Source: Micromonospora inositola (GTDB taxonomy: Bacteria; Actinomycetota; Actinomycetes; Mycobacteriales; Micromonosporaceae). From it: a stretch of 64,000 nucleotides of DNA. The notes beneath the pieces were generated by a model, which had not been told where the DNA came from, did no database searches, and saw only the letters and a program-made list of their open reading frames with translations. This document shows, in pieces, positions 1-7,178 of the stretch (position 1 is the first letter of the stretch; each line of letters opens with the position of its first letter). Made by a program: the position numbers and the translations under genes. The stretch covers positions 2,914,001 through 2,978,000 of the forward strand of contig NZ_LT607754.1 of assembly GCF_900090285.1 (NCBI RefSeq), read 5' to 3'.

Positions 1-441
1 GAAGCCGGTGCGCGGCGGCGGGTCGGCCAGCGCGCTGACGATCACCAGCTGGTCGGCGTTGGCCACCACGACCCGCTCCAGCCGGCCCTCGGCGGTGGTC
101 GCATCGTCCTCGGCGGTGCGCCGCAGCACCGAGCTGCGCTCGGCGATCCGGACGATCCGGGCCAGCGCCCCGGGCACCCCGGACGTGTCCCCGACCAGCC
201 CGACCCGGTCGCCCACCACCACCGACTTGCGGCCCAGCTCGCGGGCGCGCATCGCGGTCACGGTCGGGTCGTCCGGCCCGGCGTCCGGTCGGACGCAGGT
301 GTAGCGGCCCCGGTCCACGGCGATCACGAACCCGTCGACCGCGTCGGCGTGCCGGGGGCGGGTGCGCGTACGCGGTCGCGACGACTTCCCGGGTCGGACC
401 CGTACGTCGTCCTCGTCGTACTCGCGCCGTTTGGTCGCCAG
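1..441 (-). CDS. rsgA: Ribosome small-subunit-dependent GTPase RsgA, N-terminal part (runs off window)
   Basis: The 147 visible codons encode a basic N-terminal tail (KRREYDEDDVRVRPGKSS) and an OB-fold ending in VVVANADQLVIVSALADPPP, the entry to the circularly permuted GTPase domain of RsgA/YjeQ, a 30S maturation factor. The GTPase and zinc domains lie beyond position 1. It follows aroA with a 19-bp gap, the same gene order as in mycobacteria. No ATG, GTG or TTG occurs in frame between the aroA stop and the OB-fold. The best start is CTG at 439-441, preceded by AGGGGG six nt upstream (448-453). Family assignment is firm; the CTG start is inferred. Confidence 0.85.
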   Translation of the reverse strand, partial: MATKRREYDEDDVRVRPGKSSRPRTRTRPRHADAVDGFVIAVDRGRYTCVRPDAGPDDPTVTAMRARELGRKSVVVGDRVGLVGDTSGVPGALARIVRIAERSSVLRRTAEDDATTAEGRLERVVVANADQLVIVSALADPPPRTGF

Positions 442-459
442 GACGTGCCCCCTGTCGCG

Positions 460-1761
460 TCAGCTCTTGCCGGTCACCATTCCTGACCATAGTGCCGGGA
501 ACTCGGGCATGGTCTTCGAGGTGCAGGCCACGTCGTCCACCTCGATGCCCGGTACGGCCAGCCCGGCCACCGCGGCGGCGTGCGCCATCCGGTGGTCCGC
601 GTACGTCCGGAAGGTGCCGCCGCGCAGCGGGCGGGGGTGGATCTCCAGCCCGTCGGCCGACTCGGTGATGTCCGCGCCGAGCGCGGCGAACTCCCGGGCC
701 AGCGCGGCGATCCGGTCGGTCTCGTGCCCGCGGATGTGCCCGACGCCGGTCAGCCGGGACGGCGAGTCGGCGAGCATGGCCAGCGCGGTCAGCGCCGGGG
801 TCAGCTCGCTGACGTCGGAGAGGTCGGCGTCCAGGCCGTGCACGGTGCCGGTGCCGCGGACGGTGAGCCCGCTGGTGGTCAGCGTCACCTCGCCGCCCAT
901 CCGGTGCAGCAGCGTGCGGAGCTGCTCGACCGGCTGCATGCTGCTGCGCGGCCAGCCCTGCAGGGTCACCTCGCCGCCGGTGACCAGCGCGGCGGCGAAG
1001 AACGGCACCGCGCCGGAGAGGTCCGGCTCAATCTCCCAGCCGCGCCCGCTCAGCGGCCCCGGCTCGACCGCCCAGACGTCGGGCACGCTGTCGTCGACCG
1101 CCGCCCCGGCGGCGCGGAGCATCTGCACGGTCATCCGCAGGTGTGGCGCGGAGGGGACCGGCGGGCCCTCGTGCCGGACCACCACGCCCCGGTCGAACCG
1201 CGGGCCGGCCAGCAGCAGCCCGGAGACGAGCTGGCTGGAGGCGGAGGCGTCGATGACCACCTCGCCGCCGGCGACCCGGCCGGTCCCGAGGACCGTCAGC
1301 GGCAGGCTGCCGGTGGCCGGGGTGTGGATGCGTACGCCGAGGGAGCGCAACGCCCCGATCAGCGGGCCGAGCGGGCGGACCCGGGCCTGCGGGTCGCCGT
1401 CGAAGGTGACCCGCCCCTCGGCCAGGCCGGCCACCGGCGGGAGGAAGCGCATCACCGTGCCGGCCAGGCCGACGTCGACGTGCGCCGGGCCGACCAGCCG
1501 GTGCGGCCGGACCAGCCAGCGGTCGTCGTCGGAGATCGACACGTGCGCGCCCAGGGCGCGCAGCCCGCCCGCCATCAGCTCGGTGTCCCGGGCGCGCAGC
1601 GGCCCGCCCAGCGTCGACGGGCCACCGGCCAGCGCGCTGAGGACCAGGGCCCGCGCGGTCATCGACTTGGAACCGGGCAGGCGCAGCGTCGTGGCGACCG
1701 GGTCGCTGGCGGTCGGTGCGGTCCACGGCTGCGGCGGCCGGGTCGCGGTCGGATTCCCCAC
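460..1761 (-). CDS. aroA: 3-phosphoshikimate 1-carboxyvinyltransferase (EPSP synthase)
   Basis: Transfers the enolpyruvyl group of PEP to shikimate-3-phosphate in the shikimate pathway. The 433-residue product has the N-terminal LPGSKSMTARALVLSALAGG signature, GLAGTVMRFLPPVAGLA and the C-terminal KTMPEFPALW segment. The reading frame stays open far upstream, to about 2349, but that part overlaps yedK and has no family similarity. I take GTG 1761, which gives the normal family length. A -10-like hexamer CAGAAT ends 6 nt before this GTG, so the mRNA is probably leaderless. Divergent from yedK and followed directly by rsgA. Confidence 0.93.
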   Translation of the reverse strand: MGNPTATRPPQPWTAPTASDPVATTLRLPGSKSMTARALVLSALAGGPSTLGGPLRARDTELMAGGLRALGAHVSISDDDRWLVRPHRLVGPAHVDVGLAGTVMRFLPPVAGLAEGRVTFDGDPQARVRPLGPLIGALRSLGVRIHTPATGSLPLTVLGTGRVAGGEVVIDASASSQLVSGLLLAGPRFDRGVVVRHEGPPVPSAPHLRMTVQMLRAAGAAVDDSVPDVWAVEPGPLSGRGWEIEPDLSGAVPFFAAALVTGGEVTLQGWPRSSMQPVEQLRTLLHRMGGEVTLTTSGLTVRGTGTVHGLDADLSDVSELTPALTALAMLADSPSRLTGVGHIRGHETDRIAALAREFAALGADITESADGLEIHPRPLRGGTFRTYADHRMAHAAAVAGLAVPGIEVDDVACTSKTMPEFPALWSGMVTGKS

Positions 1762-1863
1762 GGTTACATTCTGCCAAGTCCGGCGGCGTATGGAGCCGGC
1801 GGTCGGGCCCGCTCCCGGTTGGCGGGACAGCCGGGAAGCCATCGGCGCGTTAGCGTGTGCGCC

Positions 1864-2574
1864 ATGTGCGGGAGGTACGCGACGTCCCGGAGCGCGGGCG
1901 ACCTGAGCGCGCTGTTCGAGTCGTACGACGAGACCGGCGGCGCGGTCGGCCCGGACTTCAACGTCGCCCCGACCGATCCGGTGCCGCTGGTCCGGCTGGC
2001 GCCGGAGGGGCAGCGGTCGCTCTCCGTCGGCCGCTGGGGCCTGGTCCCGCACTGGTCCCGCAGCGCCACCGGCGCGGCCCGCATGATCAACGCCCGGGCC
2101 GAGACGATCGCCACCAGCCGGGCGTACGCCCCGTCCTTCGCCCGCCGCCGCTGCCTGGTCCCCGCCGACGGCTGGTACGAGTGGGTCCGGGAGCCCGGCG
2201 GCCGCCGGCAGCCCTACTACATGACGCCGACGGACGGCTCGGTGCTCGCCTTCGCCGGCATCTGGTCGGTGTGGGAGGCGGCGGACAGCCCGCTGCTCAC
2301 GTTCAGCGTGCTCACCACGGCGGCCGTCGGCGAGTTGGCCGAGGTGCACGACCGGATGCCGTTGCTGCTGCCCCGGGAACGCTGGGCGACCTGGCTCGCC
2401 ACGGCCGATGAGCCGGCCGCGCTGCTCGCCCCGCCGCCGGCGGCCTGGCTCGCCGGGCTGGAGATCCGCCCGGTCTCCCCGGCGGTGGGCGACGTCCGCA
2501 ACGACGGTCCCGGCCTGACCGTCCGGGTGCCACCGCCCCGCGCGGAGGCCGACCCGGAATTGACGCTGTTCTGA
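1864..2574 (+). CDS. yedK: SOS response-associated peptidase, SRAP/HMCES family abasic-site crosslinker
   Basis: The 236-residue SRAP protein protects abasic sites in single-stranded DNA by forming a thiazolidine crosslink through Cys2, exposed after removal of Met1. Visible hallmarks are the start MCGRYA, Asn33 in FNVAPT, the NARAE motif (76-80), Glu106 in GWYEW and His162 in VHDRMP, which together form the active site known for YedK/HMCES. The start is fixed by the essential Cys2. TAGCGT at 1851-1856 ends 7 nt before the ATG, indicating a leaderless transcript. Divergent from aroA, as in mycobacteria. Confidence 0.95.
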   Translation: MCGRYATSRSAGDLSALFESYDETGGAVGPDFNVAPTDPVPLVRLAPEGQRSLSVGRWGLVPHWSRSATGAARMINARAETIATSRAYAPSFARRRCLVPADGWYEWVREPGGRRQPYYMTPTDGSVLAFAGIWSVWEAADSPLLTFSVLTTAAVGELAEVHDRMPLLLPRERWATWLATADEPAALLAPPPAAWLAGLEIRPVSPAVGDVRNDGPGLTVRVPPPRAEADPELTLF

Positions 2575-2785
2575 TCACTGTCGGCGACATTGTCGTGTGC
2601 GGATTTGCCGGGGTTGCGCCTGAAACGTCGCCCGGCTGTTTAGCCATCTTTACCGCAGAGTCTTGTCCCCGTGTCCGCAAGTGCGATAGAACACAGCGCC
2701 GGCGGTGGGCGTCGATTCGCACGGGGCGGGTGACACCCATCGGTCTTATGTGATCTTGCCGGTCCCACGGGGGAGGTGGGTGGAT

Positions 2786-3178
2786 TTGACACGGGCACGT
2801 ATGCCCCGCCCGCACGAGGTGGCCGCCGCACGACGAGATCCGCGACTGCTGCGGGCGTTGCGCGAGCGGCGACAGGACGAGGCGTGGCGGACCAGAGGGA
2901 CCTGCCAGAGCGTGGACCCGGAAACGTTCTTTCCGGCGCCCAATGAGCCGGCCGACGCGGCCGTGGCGCTCTGCCGCAGTTGTGATGTCCAGGGCTCCTG
3001 CCTCGCCTGGGCGCTGGAGGTGGGGGACTGCCACGGCGTCTGGGGCGGTACCACGCCCCGCGAGCGACGGGCGATGCTCGTCGCCTGGCGTGGCGAGGTG
3101 CAGCCCGATCCGGACGCGGTCGACGACGCCGGGCCGCCGGTCCGCGACCGCCTGCTCACCCTCGTGCCACTGAGCTGA
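2786..3178 (+). CDS. WhiB-family iron-sulfur transcriptional regulator
   Basis: A Wbl protein of about 130 residues. With the TTG 2786 start, the four cluster-binding cysteines are C40, C63, C66 and C72 (C..CxxCx5C), followed by the GVWGG turn at 84-88 and a basic C-terminal stretch expected to contact DNA or sigma factor. An atypically long, Arg-rich region of some 38 residues precedes the first cysteine. GGGAGG at 2771-2776 suits TTG 2786 (9-nt spacing). GTG 2780 and ATG 2801 are in-frame alternatives. It is not the WhiB1 ortholog, which is at 19174. The subfamily and regulon cannot be named from sequence; it sits beside the sigR locus. Confidence 0.85.
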   Translation: MTRARMPRPHEVAAARRDPRLLRALRERRQDEAWRTRGTCQSVDPETFFPAPNEPADAAVALCRSCDVQGSCLAWALEVGDCHGVWGGTTPRERRAMLVAWRGEVQPDPDAVDDAGPPVRDRLLTLVPLS

Positions 3179-3276
3179 CCGGTCCGCGGTGCACCGTCGC
3201 CGCCCGCGTCCCCCGACGGGGAAGCGGCGGGCGCAGATGGCGGTCGTGGTCCGCCGTCCGGACGCAGAATGGGTCG

Positions 3277-3891
3277 GTGCGGCACAGCGACGAGATCGAG
3301 ACACCGCGTGGGCCGGCCCGGATCGACACCGACCTGCCGGCCGGGCCGGCGGCGACCCTGCTCGCGCTGGGGCACGGCGCCGGCGGCGGGGTCGACGCGC
3401 CGGACCTGCTCGCGGTCCGGGACGCGGTGGTCCACGCCGGGCTGGCGGTGGTCCGGGTGACCCAGCCCTACCGCGTCGCCGGCCGCCGGGCGCCGGCTCC
3501 GGCGGGACAGCTCGACGAGGCGTGGACGGCGGTGCTGACCGCGCTGCGGCAGCGCCACCCGGGGGTGTCGCGGTGGGTGGTCGGCGGGCGGTCCAGCGGG
3601 GCCCGGGTCGCCTGCCGGACGGCGGGCGCCGTCGGCGCGGCCGGCATTGTCGCGCTGGCGTTCCCGCTGCACCCGCCGGGCCGCCCGGAACGCTCCCGGG
3701 CGGCGGAACTGGCGACCGGGCTGCCGACCCTGGTGGTCAACGGGGACCGGGACCCGTTCGGGGCACCCGACCCGGCCCCGGGGGTGGACGTGGTGCTGCG
3801 CCCCGGCGAGCGTCATGACCTGCGCCGCGACCCGGCCGGCACGGCCGACGAGGTGCTGCGCTGGCTGCGCGTCCGAGGCTGGGCGGAGTGA
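3277..3891 (+). CDS. Alpha/beta hydrolase of the Tex30/KANL3-like family
   Basis: The 204-residue protein has a compact alpha/beta-hydrolase layout: HGAGGG loop (33-38, oxyanion region), nucleophile elbow GGRSSGAR with Ser106, an acidic residue in VNGDRDPFG (about 157-159), and His180 near the end. The family is common in actinobacteria as a dienelactone-hydrolase-like protein of unknown substrate. No signal peptide, so cytoplasmic. Start GTG 3277 is supported by CAGAAT ending 6 nt upstream (leaderless pattern). Lies between the WhiB gene and sigR with its own promoter; no functional link is visible. Confidence 0.8.
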   Translation: MRHSDEIETPRGPARIDTDLPAGPAATLLALGHGAGGGVDAPDLLAVRDAVVHAGLAVVRVTQPYRVAGRRAPAPAGQLDEAWTAVLTALRQRHPGVSRWVVGGRSSGARVACRTAGAVGAAGIVALAFPLHPPGRPERSRAAELATGLPTLVVNGDRDPFGAPDPAPGVDVVLRPGERHDLRRDPAGTADEVLRWLRVRGWAE

Positions 3892-4140
3892 CCAGCGGGA
3901 AGATCGCGCCAGACCCCTCTTCCGGCGTACGTCAGGGGACTACGTCGATGTTCGAGCGTGATCTTGCCCGCTTTGTTCGGTCGGACCCGCCGTCCCGGCG
4001 TGACCGGCGGCCCCCGCACGTCGTTGATCGGGTGGTGTCGGGCGGCCGGTTCGGGCGGCCGGCGCCATCCTCCCAGGCCCTTCCTGGTCCCAGCGTCGGT
4101 CGCGGCCGAGGCCGGGGCCAGGAACGGCGGGAGGGGCGAC
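3892..4140. other. Intergenic leader region upstream of sigR
   Basis: No gene is supported here. The stretch contains an imperfect inverted repeat: AGCGGGAAGATCGCG near 3896-3910 versus the complement of CGTGATCTTGCCCGCT near 3957-3972. It could be a weak transcription end for the hydrolase gene or an upstream regulatory site. Nothing else is recognisable until the sigma-R promoter at 4141. Confidence 0.4.
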
Positions 4141-4166
4141 GGAATGCGTCGCCCCACCGCGCGGTT
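4141..4166 (+). promoter_or_regulatory. Sigma-R (SigH-type) autoregulatory promoter
   Basis: GGAAT at 4141-4145 and GTT at 4164-4166 are separated by exactly 18 nt. This is the consensus GGAAT-N18-GTT recognised by Streptomyces SigR and mycobacterial SigH. The expected start site is near 4173, about 34 nt before the GTG of the long sigR frame. It implies positive autoregulation of the sigR-rsrA operon under disulfide stress. Confidence 0.85.
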
Positions 4167-4206
4167 GCTACCCCTGGATGACATTTCCAGCCGAGGGGGG
4201 TGACCG

Positions 4207-5019
4207 GTGCCGACCGAGACACGGAGCCGGGAGCGGGACGAACGGGACGCGCGGCAGCTGAGGCGGCTGTTGGACGCGCCGGAGTGGCCCGCTGAGGCGT
4301 CGGCCGCGGTGAGCACCAGCACACCGGCCGGAAGTGAATCTGCGGGCAGCTCCGTACGCGTATCCTCGGCGGGAAAGCATCCGACTCGAGGGGATGTGCG
4401 GTTGACCACCGAGAAGACGGACGAGCGCAGGGCCCGCTTCGAGCGGGACGCGATGCCCTTCGTCGATCAGCTCTACGCTGCCGGACTGCGGATGACCCGC
4501 AACCCGGCGGATGCCGAGGACCTGGTCCAGGAGACGTACCTGAAGGCGTACGCGGCCTTCCACCAGTTCGAGCAGGGCACGAACCTCAAGGCCTGGCTCT
4601 ACCGGATCCTGACCAACACCTACATCAACTCCTACCGCAAGCGGCAGCGCCAGCCCGTGCAGGCGCCCACCGAGGAGATCACCGACTGGCAGCTGGCCGA
4701 GGCCGAGTCGCACACCTCCAGCGGGCTGCGCTCGGCGGAGACCGAGGCGCTGGACCGCCTGCCGGACAGCGACGTCAAGGAGGCCCTCCAGCAGCTGCCG
4801 GAGGAGTTCCGCCTGGCGGTGTACCTCACCGACGTCGAGGGCTTCTCCTACAAGGAGGTCGCCGACATCATGGGTACGCCGATCGGCACCGTGATGTCGC
4901 GGCTGCACCGCGGCCGACGTAATCTGCGCAAGCTGCTCGAGCAGTACGCCGCGGAGCGGGGCTTCAGCGCCGCGTCGTCGTCGAAGGGTTCGACCGCCGC
5001 CGCCGGCCGGGAGGTGTGA
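4207..5019 (+). CDS. sigR: ECF sigma factor SigR/SigH (disulfide-stress), long and short isoforms
   Basis: The ECF core starts near [19 protein letters not shown]. Region 2 has [22 protein letters not shown]; region 4 has [44 protein letters not shown]. Two starts are credible. GTG 4207, 6 nt after a GGGGGG Shine-Dalgarno, gives 270 aa. TTG 4402, 8 nt after AGGGG at 4389-4393, gives 205 aa. GTG 4396 is also in frame. The 65-residue extension parallels the SigR' isoform of Streptomyces coelicolor, an induced, protease-labile form made from the SigR-dependent promoter; that same promoter type lies directly upstream here. Coupled to rsrA. Confidence 0.93.
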   Translation: MPTETRSRERDERDARQLRRLLDAPEWPAEASAAVSTSTPAGSESAGSSVRVSSAGKHPTRGDVRLTTEKTDERRARFERDAMPFVDQLYAAGLRMTRNPADAEDLVQETYLKAYAAFHQFEQGTNLKAWLYRILTNTYINSYRKRQRQPVQAPTEEITDWQLAEAESHTSSGLRSAETEALDRLPDSDVKEALQQLPEEFRLAVYLTDVEGFSYKEVADIMGTPIGTVMSRLHRGRRNLRKLLEQYAAERGFSAASSSKGSTAAAGREV

Positions 5020-5021
5020 CC

Positions 5022-5309
5022 GTGAGCTGTGGAGAGCCGCACGAGACGGACTGCCGCGAGGTGCTCGCGGAGGTCTACCTCTACCTGGATCTGGAGTGCG
5101 CGGACGAGCGTCGCGTGCTGATCCGCGACCACCTCGACGAGTGCGGGCCCTGCCTGCGCGAGTACGGCATCGAGCAGGAGGTGAAGGCGCTGGTCGCGCG
5201 GTGCTGCGGCAACGAGACCGCGCCGGAGCAGCTGCGCGAGCGGCTGCGGGTACGCCTCACCGAGCTGGTGGTCTTCGAGAGCAGCGAGTCCCGCGAGCTC
5301 GCGGACTGA
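5022..5309 (+). CDS. rsrA: Mycothiol-system zinc anti-sigma factor RsrA
   Basis: A 95-residue ZAS-family redox switch that sequesters SigR when reduced and releases it when its cysteines form a disulfide. With GTG 5022, the ligand pattern is Cys3, Cys11, His37, Cys41 and Cys44 (HxxxCxxC), numbering that matches Streptomyces RsrA and supports this start. GGGAGG at 5009-5014 gives 7-nt spacing. GTG 5016, overlapping the sigR stop, is an in-frame alternative adding two residues. Extra cysteines at 26, 61 and 62 are present. Cotranscribed with sigR and followed by a strong hairpin. Confidence 0.93.
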   Translation: MSCGEPHETDCREVLAEVYLYLDLECADERRVLIRDHLDECGPCLREYGIEQEVKALVARCCGNETAPEQLRERLRVRLTELVVFESSESRELAD

Positions 5310-5317
5310 ACGTACGT

Positions 5318-5361
5318 ACGCCGGTGGCCCGGGTCGAGTTGTCGACCCGGGCCACCGGCGT
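5318..5361. terminator. Perfect 20-bp hairpin after rsrA
   Basis: Left arm 5318-5337, 4-nt loop GTTG, right arm 5342-5361, with all 20 pairs Watson-Crick. No U-tract, as is common in actinomycetes. It lies between convergent rsrA and the bL37 gene and probably ends transcription from both sides. Confidence 0.85.
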
Positions 5362-5411
5362 GTCCGGCCGAGGGCCGGGCGGTCGTCGCTGGCGGGCGTA
5401 CCCGCCGACGA

Positions 5412-5486
5412 TCAGGAGTTGGGGCGCTTGCCGTGGTTCGCGCCGCTCTTCTTCCGGGCCTTCTTCTTCCGGGCCTTCTTCGCCAT
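5412..5486 (-). CDS. 50S ribosomal protein bL37 (24 residues)
   Basis: The frame encodes MAKKARKKKARK followed by KSGANHGKRPNS, a 24-residue, strongly basic peptide. The ANHGKRPN ending matches bL37, the mini-protein found in mycobacterial 70S ribosome structures, whose gene also lies near the sigH-rshA locus there. ATG 5486 has a near-perfect AAGGAGG six nt upstream (5493-5499), far stronger than most ribosome sites in this window. A TAGCAT-like -10 on this strand is near 5582-5587. Convergent with rsrA across a shared terminator. Easily missed by gene callers because of its length. Confidence 0.88.
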   Translation of the reverse strand: MAKKARKKKARKKSGANHGKRPNS

Positions 5487-5717
5487 GCTGTGCCTCCTTG
5501 TGCTGGTCACGGTCCCGACCGCGGGCGAGCGCGGCGGAGGTCGCGTACGGGTCCTCCGGGCGTCCGGAGACCGACGGAGCTGATGCTAGTGCCGGCGGCG
5601 TCGCCCGTGGTCCGGCGGGGGCGAAAGCGGCGTTGCGGCCGCTCCGCGACCGCCGGTGGCCCGGGTCATGATTGGATACCGTTCGCAGGCACACCGGTGG
5701 AGAGGGAGGGTCGTCAC

Positions 5718-5933
5718 ATGGCCGAGGAGATCCGCGCCGAGATGGTGGCGAACGTCTGGAAGGTCGTCGCGTCGGCCGGGGACACCGTGTCCGAGGGGGA
5801 CACGCTGGTGATCCTGGAGTCGATGAAGATGGAGATCCCGGTGATCGCGGAGTCGGACGGCGTCGTCCAGCAGATCGCGGTCAACGAGGGTGACGTCGTG
5901 CAGGACGGCGACCTGATCGCGGTGATCGGTTGA
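5718..5933 (+). CDS. Biotin/lipoyl-binding carrier mini-protein (TB7.3-like)
   Basis: A 71-residue stand-alone biotinyl domain with the ESMKMEIPV biotinylation loop (acceptor Lys37). It resembles mycobacterial TB7.3, a free biotinylated protein encoded next to rshA. Such domains can accept biotin from BirA; the carboxylase they serve is not established. GAGGGAGG at 5702-5709 sets the start, and TACCGT at 5677-5682 is a plausible -10. The stop overlaps the start of the following GNAT gene (TTGA), so the two are translationally coupled. Confidence 0.92.
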   Translation: MAEEIRAEMVANVWKVVASAGDTVSEGDTLVILESMKMEIPVIAESDGVVQQIAVNEGDVVQDGDLIAVIG

Positions 5934-6439
5934 CCGGCCTCACCGTCCGTCGCGCCGACCAGGCCGACCACCCAGCGGTGGCCCGGCTGACGGTCGCCGC
6001 CTACGAGGCCGACGGGCAGCTCAAGGGCGAGAACGGGTACGGCGTGGTGCTCGCCGACGTGGCCACCCGGGCCGAGACCGGCGAGGTGCTGGTCGCCGTC
6101 GACGAGAACACCGGCGAGGTGCTCGGGGCGGTGACGTTCGTGCTGGCCGGCACCCCGTACGCCGAGCTCTCCGGCCCCGGCGAGGCGGAGTTCCGGATGC
6201 TCGCCGTCGACCCGGCCGCCCAGGGCCGTGGCGCCGGGGAGGCGCTGGTCCGGGCCTGCGTGGCCCGGGCGACCGAGCTGGGCTGCTCCGCGGTGGTGAT
6301 CTGCGTACGCAGCGGTATGGCCGGCGCGGCGCACCGGCTCTACGAGCGGATGGGCTTTGTCCGGGTGCCGGAGAAGGACTGGTGCCCGCTGCCGGGGGTG
6401 GAGCTGCTCGGCCTCCGGCTGGACCTCACCGGGGGCTGA
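5930..6439 (+). CDS. GNAT-family N-acetyltransferase coupled to the biotinyl protein
   Basis: A 169-residue single GNAT domain. Motif A is recognisable in FRMLAVDPAAQGRGAGEALVRACV (Q/RxxGxG/A acetyl-CoA loop), and the LYERMGFVRV end fits motif B. Start TTG 5930 shares four bases with the stop of the biotinyl gene, an arrangement that argues for coordinated production. The substrate is unknown. A role acting on the carrier is possible but only suggested by the overlap. Cytoplasmic, no signal peptide. Confidence 0.85.
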   Translation: MTGLTVRRADQADHPAVARLTVAAYEADGQLKGENGYGVVLADVATRAETGEVLVAVDENTGEVLGAVTFVLAGTPYAELSGPGEAEFRMLAVDPAAQGRGAGEALVRACVARATELGCSAVVICVRSGMAGAAHRLYERMGFVRVPEKDWCPLPGVELLGLRLDLTGG

Positions 6440-6496
6440 CGGCGCCCGTACCGGTCGATCGCTCCGGCCCGGGGGCCGTACCGGCCGGTGACCGGG

Positions 6497-7066
6497 TCAG
6501 CCGGCCTCGCCGATCTTCGACAGCAGCTCGTCGGCGACCTCGAGGGCGATCTTCTTCCGCTCCTCGTCGGTGATGTGCGGGGCGCGTACCGCGAACCAGC
6601 TGCTGTGCACGGCGAACAGGGTGAGCGCGGCGCGAAGCTGCGCGGCGGGCGAGTCGTCGCCGCGGCACAGCTCGTCGGCCAGCCGCAGCATCCGGTCCCG
6701 CATCTGCATCCCGGCGGCGAGGCTCTTCAGCACGGTCTGGTTCTGCTCGAAGAAGCGCATCACCGACGGCTGCTCGCGGTCGAACATGGCGTCTGCGTAC
6801 CGGGTGATCAGCGCCCGTCGGGTGACCAGGTTGGCGGGCTGGGACCGGGCCCAGTCGATCAGCTCGTCCATCCGGTGCAACCGGTCCTCGACGAAGCTGT
6901 TGACGATCTCGTCCTTGCTCTTGAAGTGGTAGTAGAGGGCGGCCTTGGTCACGCCCAGCCGCTCGGCGATCTCCCGGAGCGAGGTCTTCTCGTACCCCTG
7001 CTCGGTGAAGAGCTCCAGCGCGACGGCCTGGATGCGTTCCCGCGTGCCGCCTGTGCTCTCCCTCAC
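6497..7066 (-). CDS. TetR-family repressor divergent from an MFS exporter
   Basis: A 189-residue repressor with the N-terminal TetR helix-turn-helix: GTRERIQAVALELF, then TSLREIAERLGVTKAALYYHF. The C-terminal ligand domain is unassigned. GTG 7066 has AGGTGG 5 nt upstream; GTG 7075 is an alternative that would overlap that site. Divergent to the MFS gene with several palindromes between them, so it most likely represses the exporter and itself in response to an exported compound. Confidence 0.9.
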   Translation of the reverse strand: MRESTGGTRERIQAVALELFTEQGYEKTSLREIAERLGVTKAALYYHFKSKDEIVNSFVEDRLHRMDELIDWARSQPANLVTRRALITRYADAMFDREQPSVMRFFEQNQTVLKSLAAGMQMRDRMLRLADELCRGDDSPAAQLRAALTLFAVHSSWFAVRAPHITDEERKKIALEVADELLSKIGEAG

Positions 7067-7084
7067 CCGTACCACCTAACCCGC

Positions 7085-7147
7085 TTGACGGTTTTCTGCT
7101 GTCCAACTTACCGTGCGGCTAGTAAGGTGACTAGCCGGGCGGCAAGT
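7085..7147 (+). promoter_or_regulatory. MFS promoter with overlapping TetR operators
   Basis: On the + strand TTGACG (7085-7090) and TACCGT (7109-7114) are 18 nt apart, a good promoter. Three palindromes overlap it or follow it: CTTAC-N10-GTAAG at 7107-7126; GGCTAGT-N6-ACTAGCC at 7117-7136; and ACTAGCCG-GG-CGGCAAGT at 7130-7147 with one mismatch. The repeated half-site is CGGCtAGTAAG / CGGCaAGTAAG. Repressor bound here would block the start site near 7121. Confidence 0.75.
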
Positions 7148-7178
7148 AAGTGCGACATATCTCCGGGGGAGCTTACCC

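Noticed and set aside
1762..2349. Upstream extension of the aroA reading frame (629 codons in total)
   Set aside because: It is antisense to the well-supported yedK gene, has no EPSP-synthase similarity and only reflects GC-rich codon bias; GTG 1761 gives the family length.
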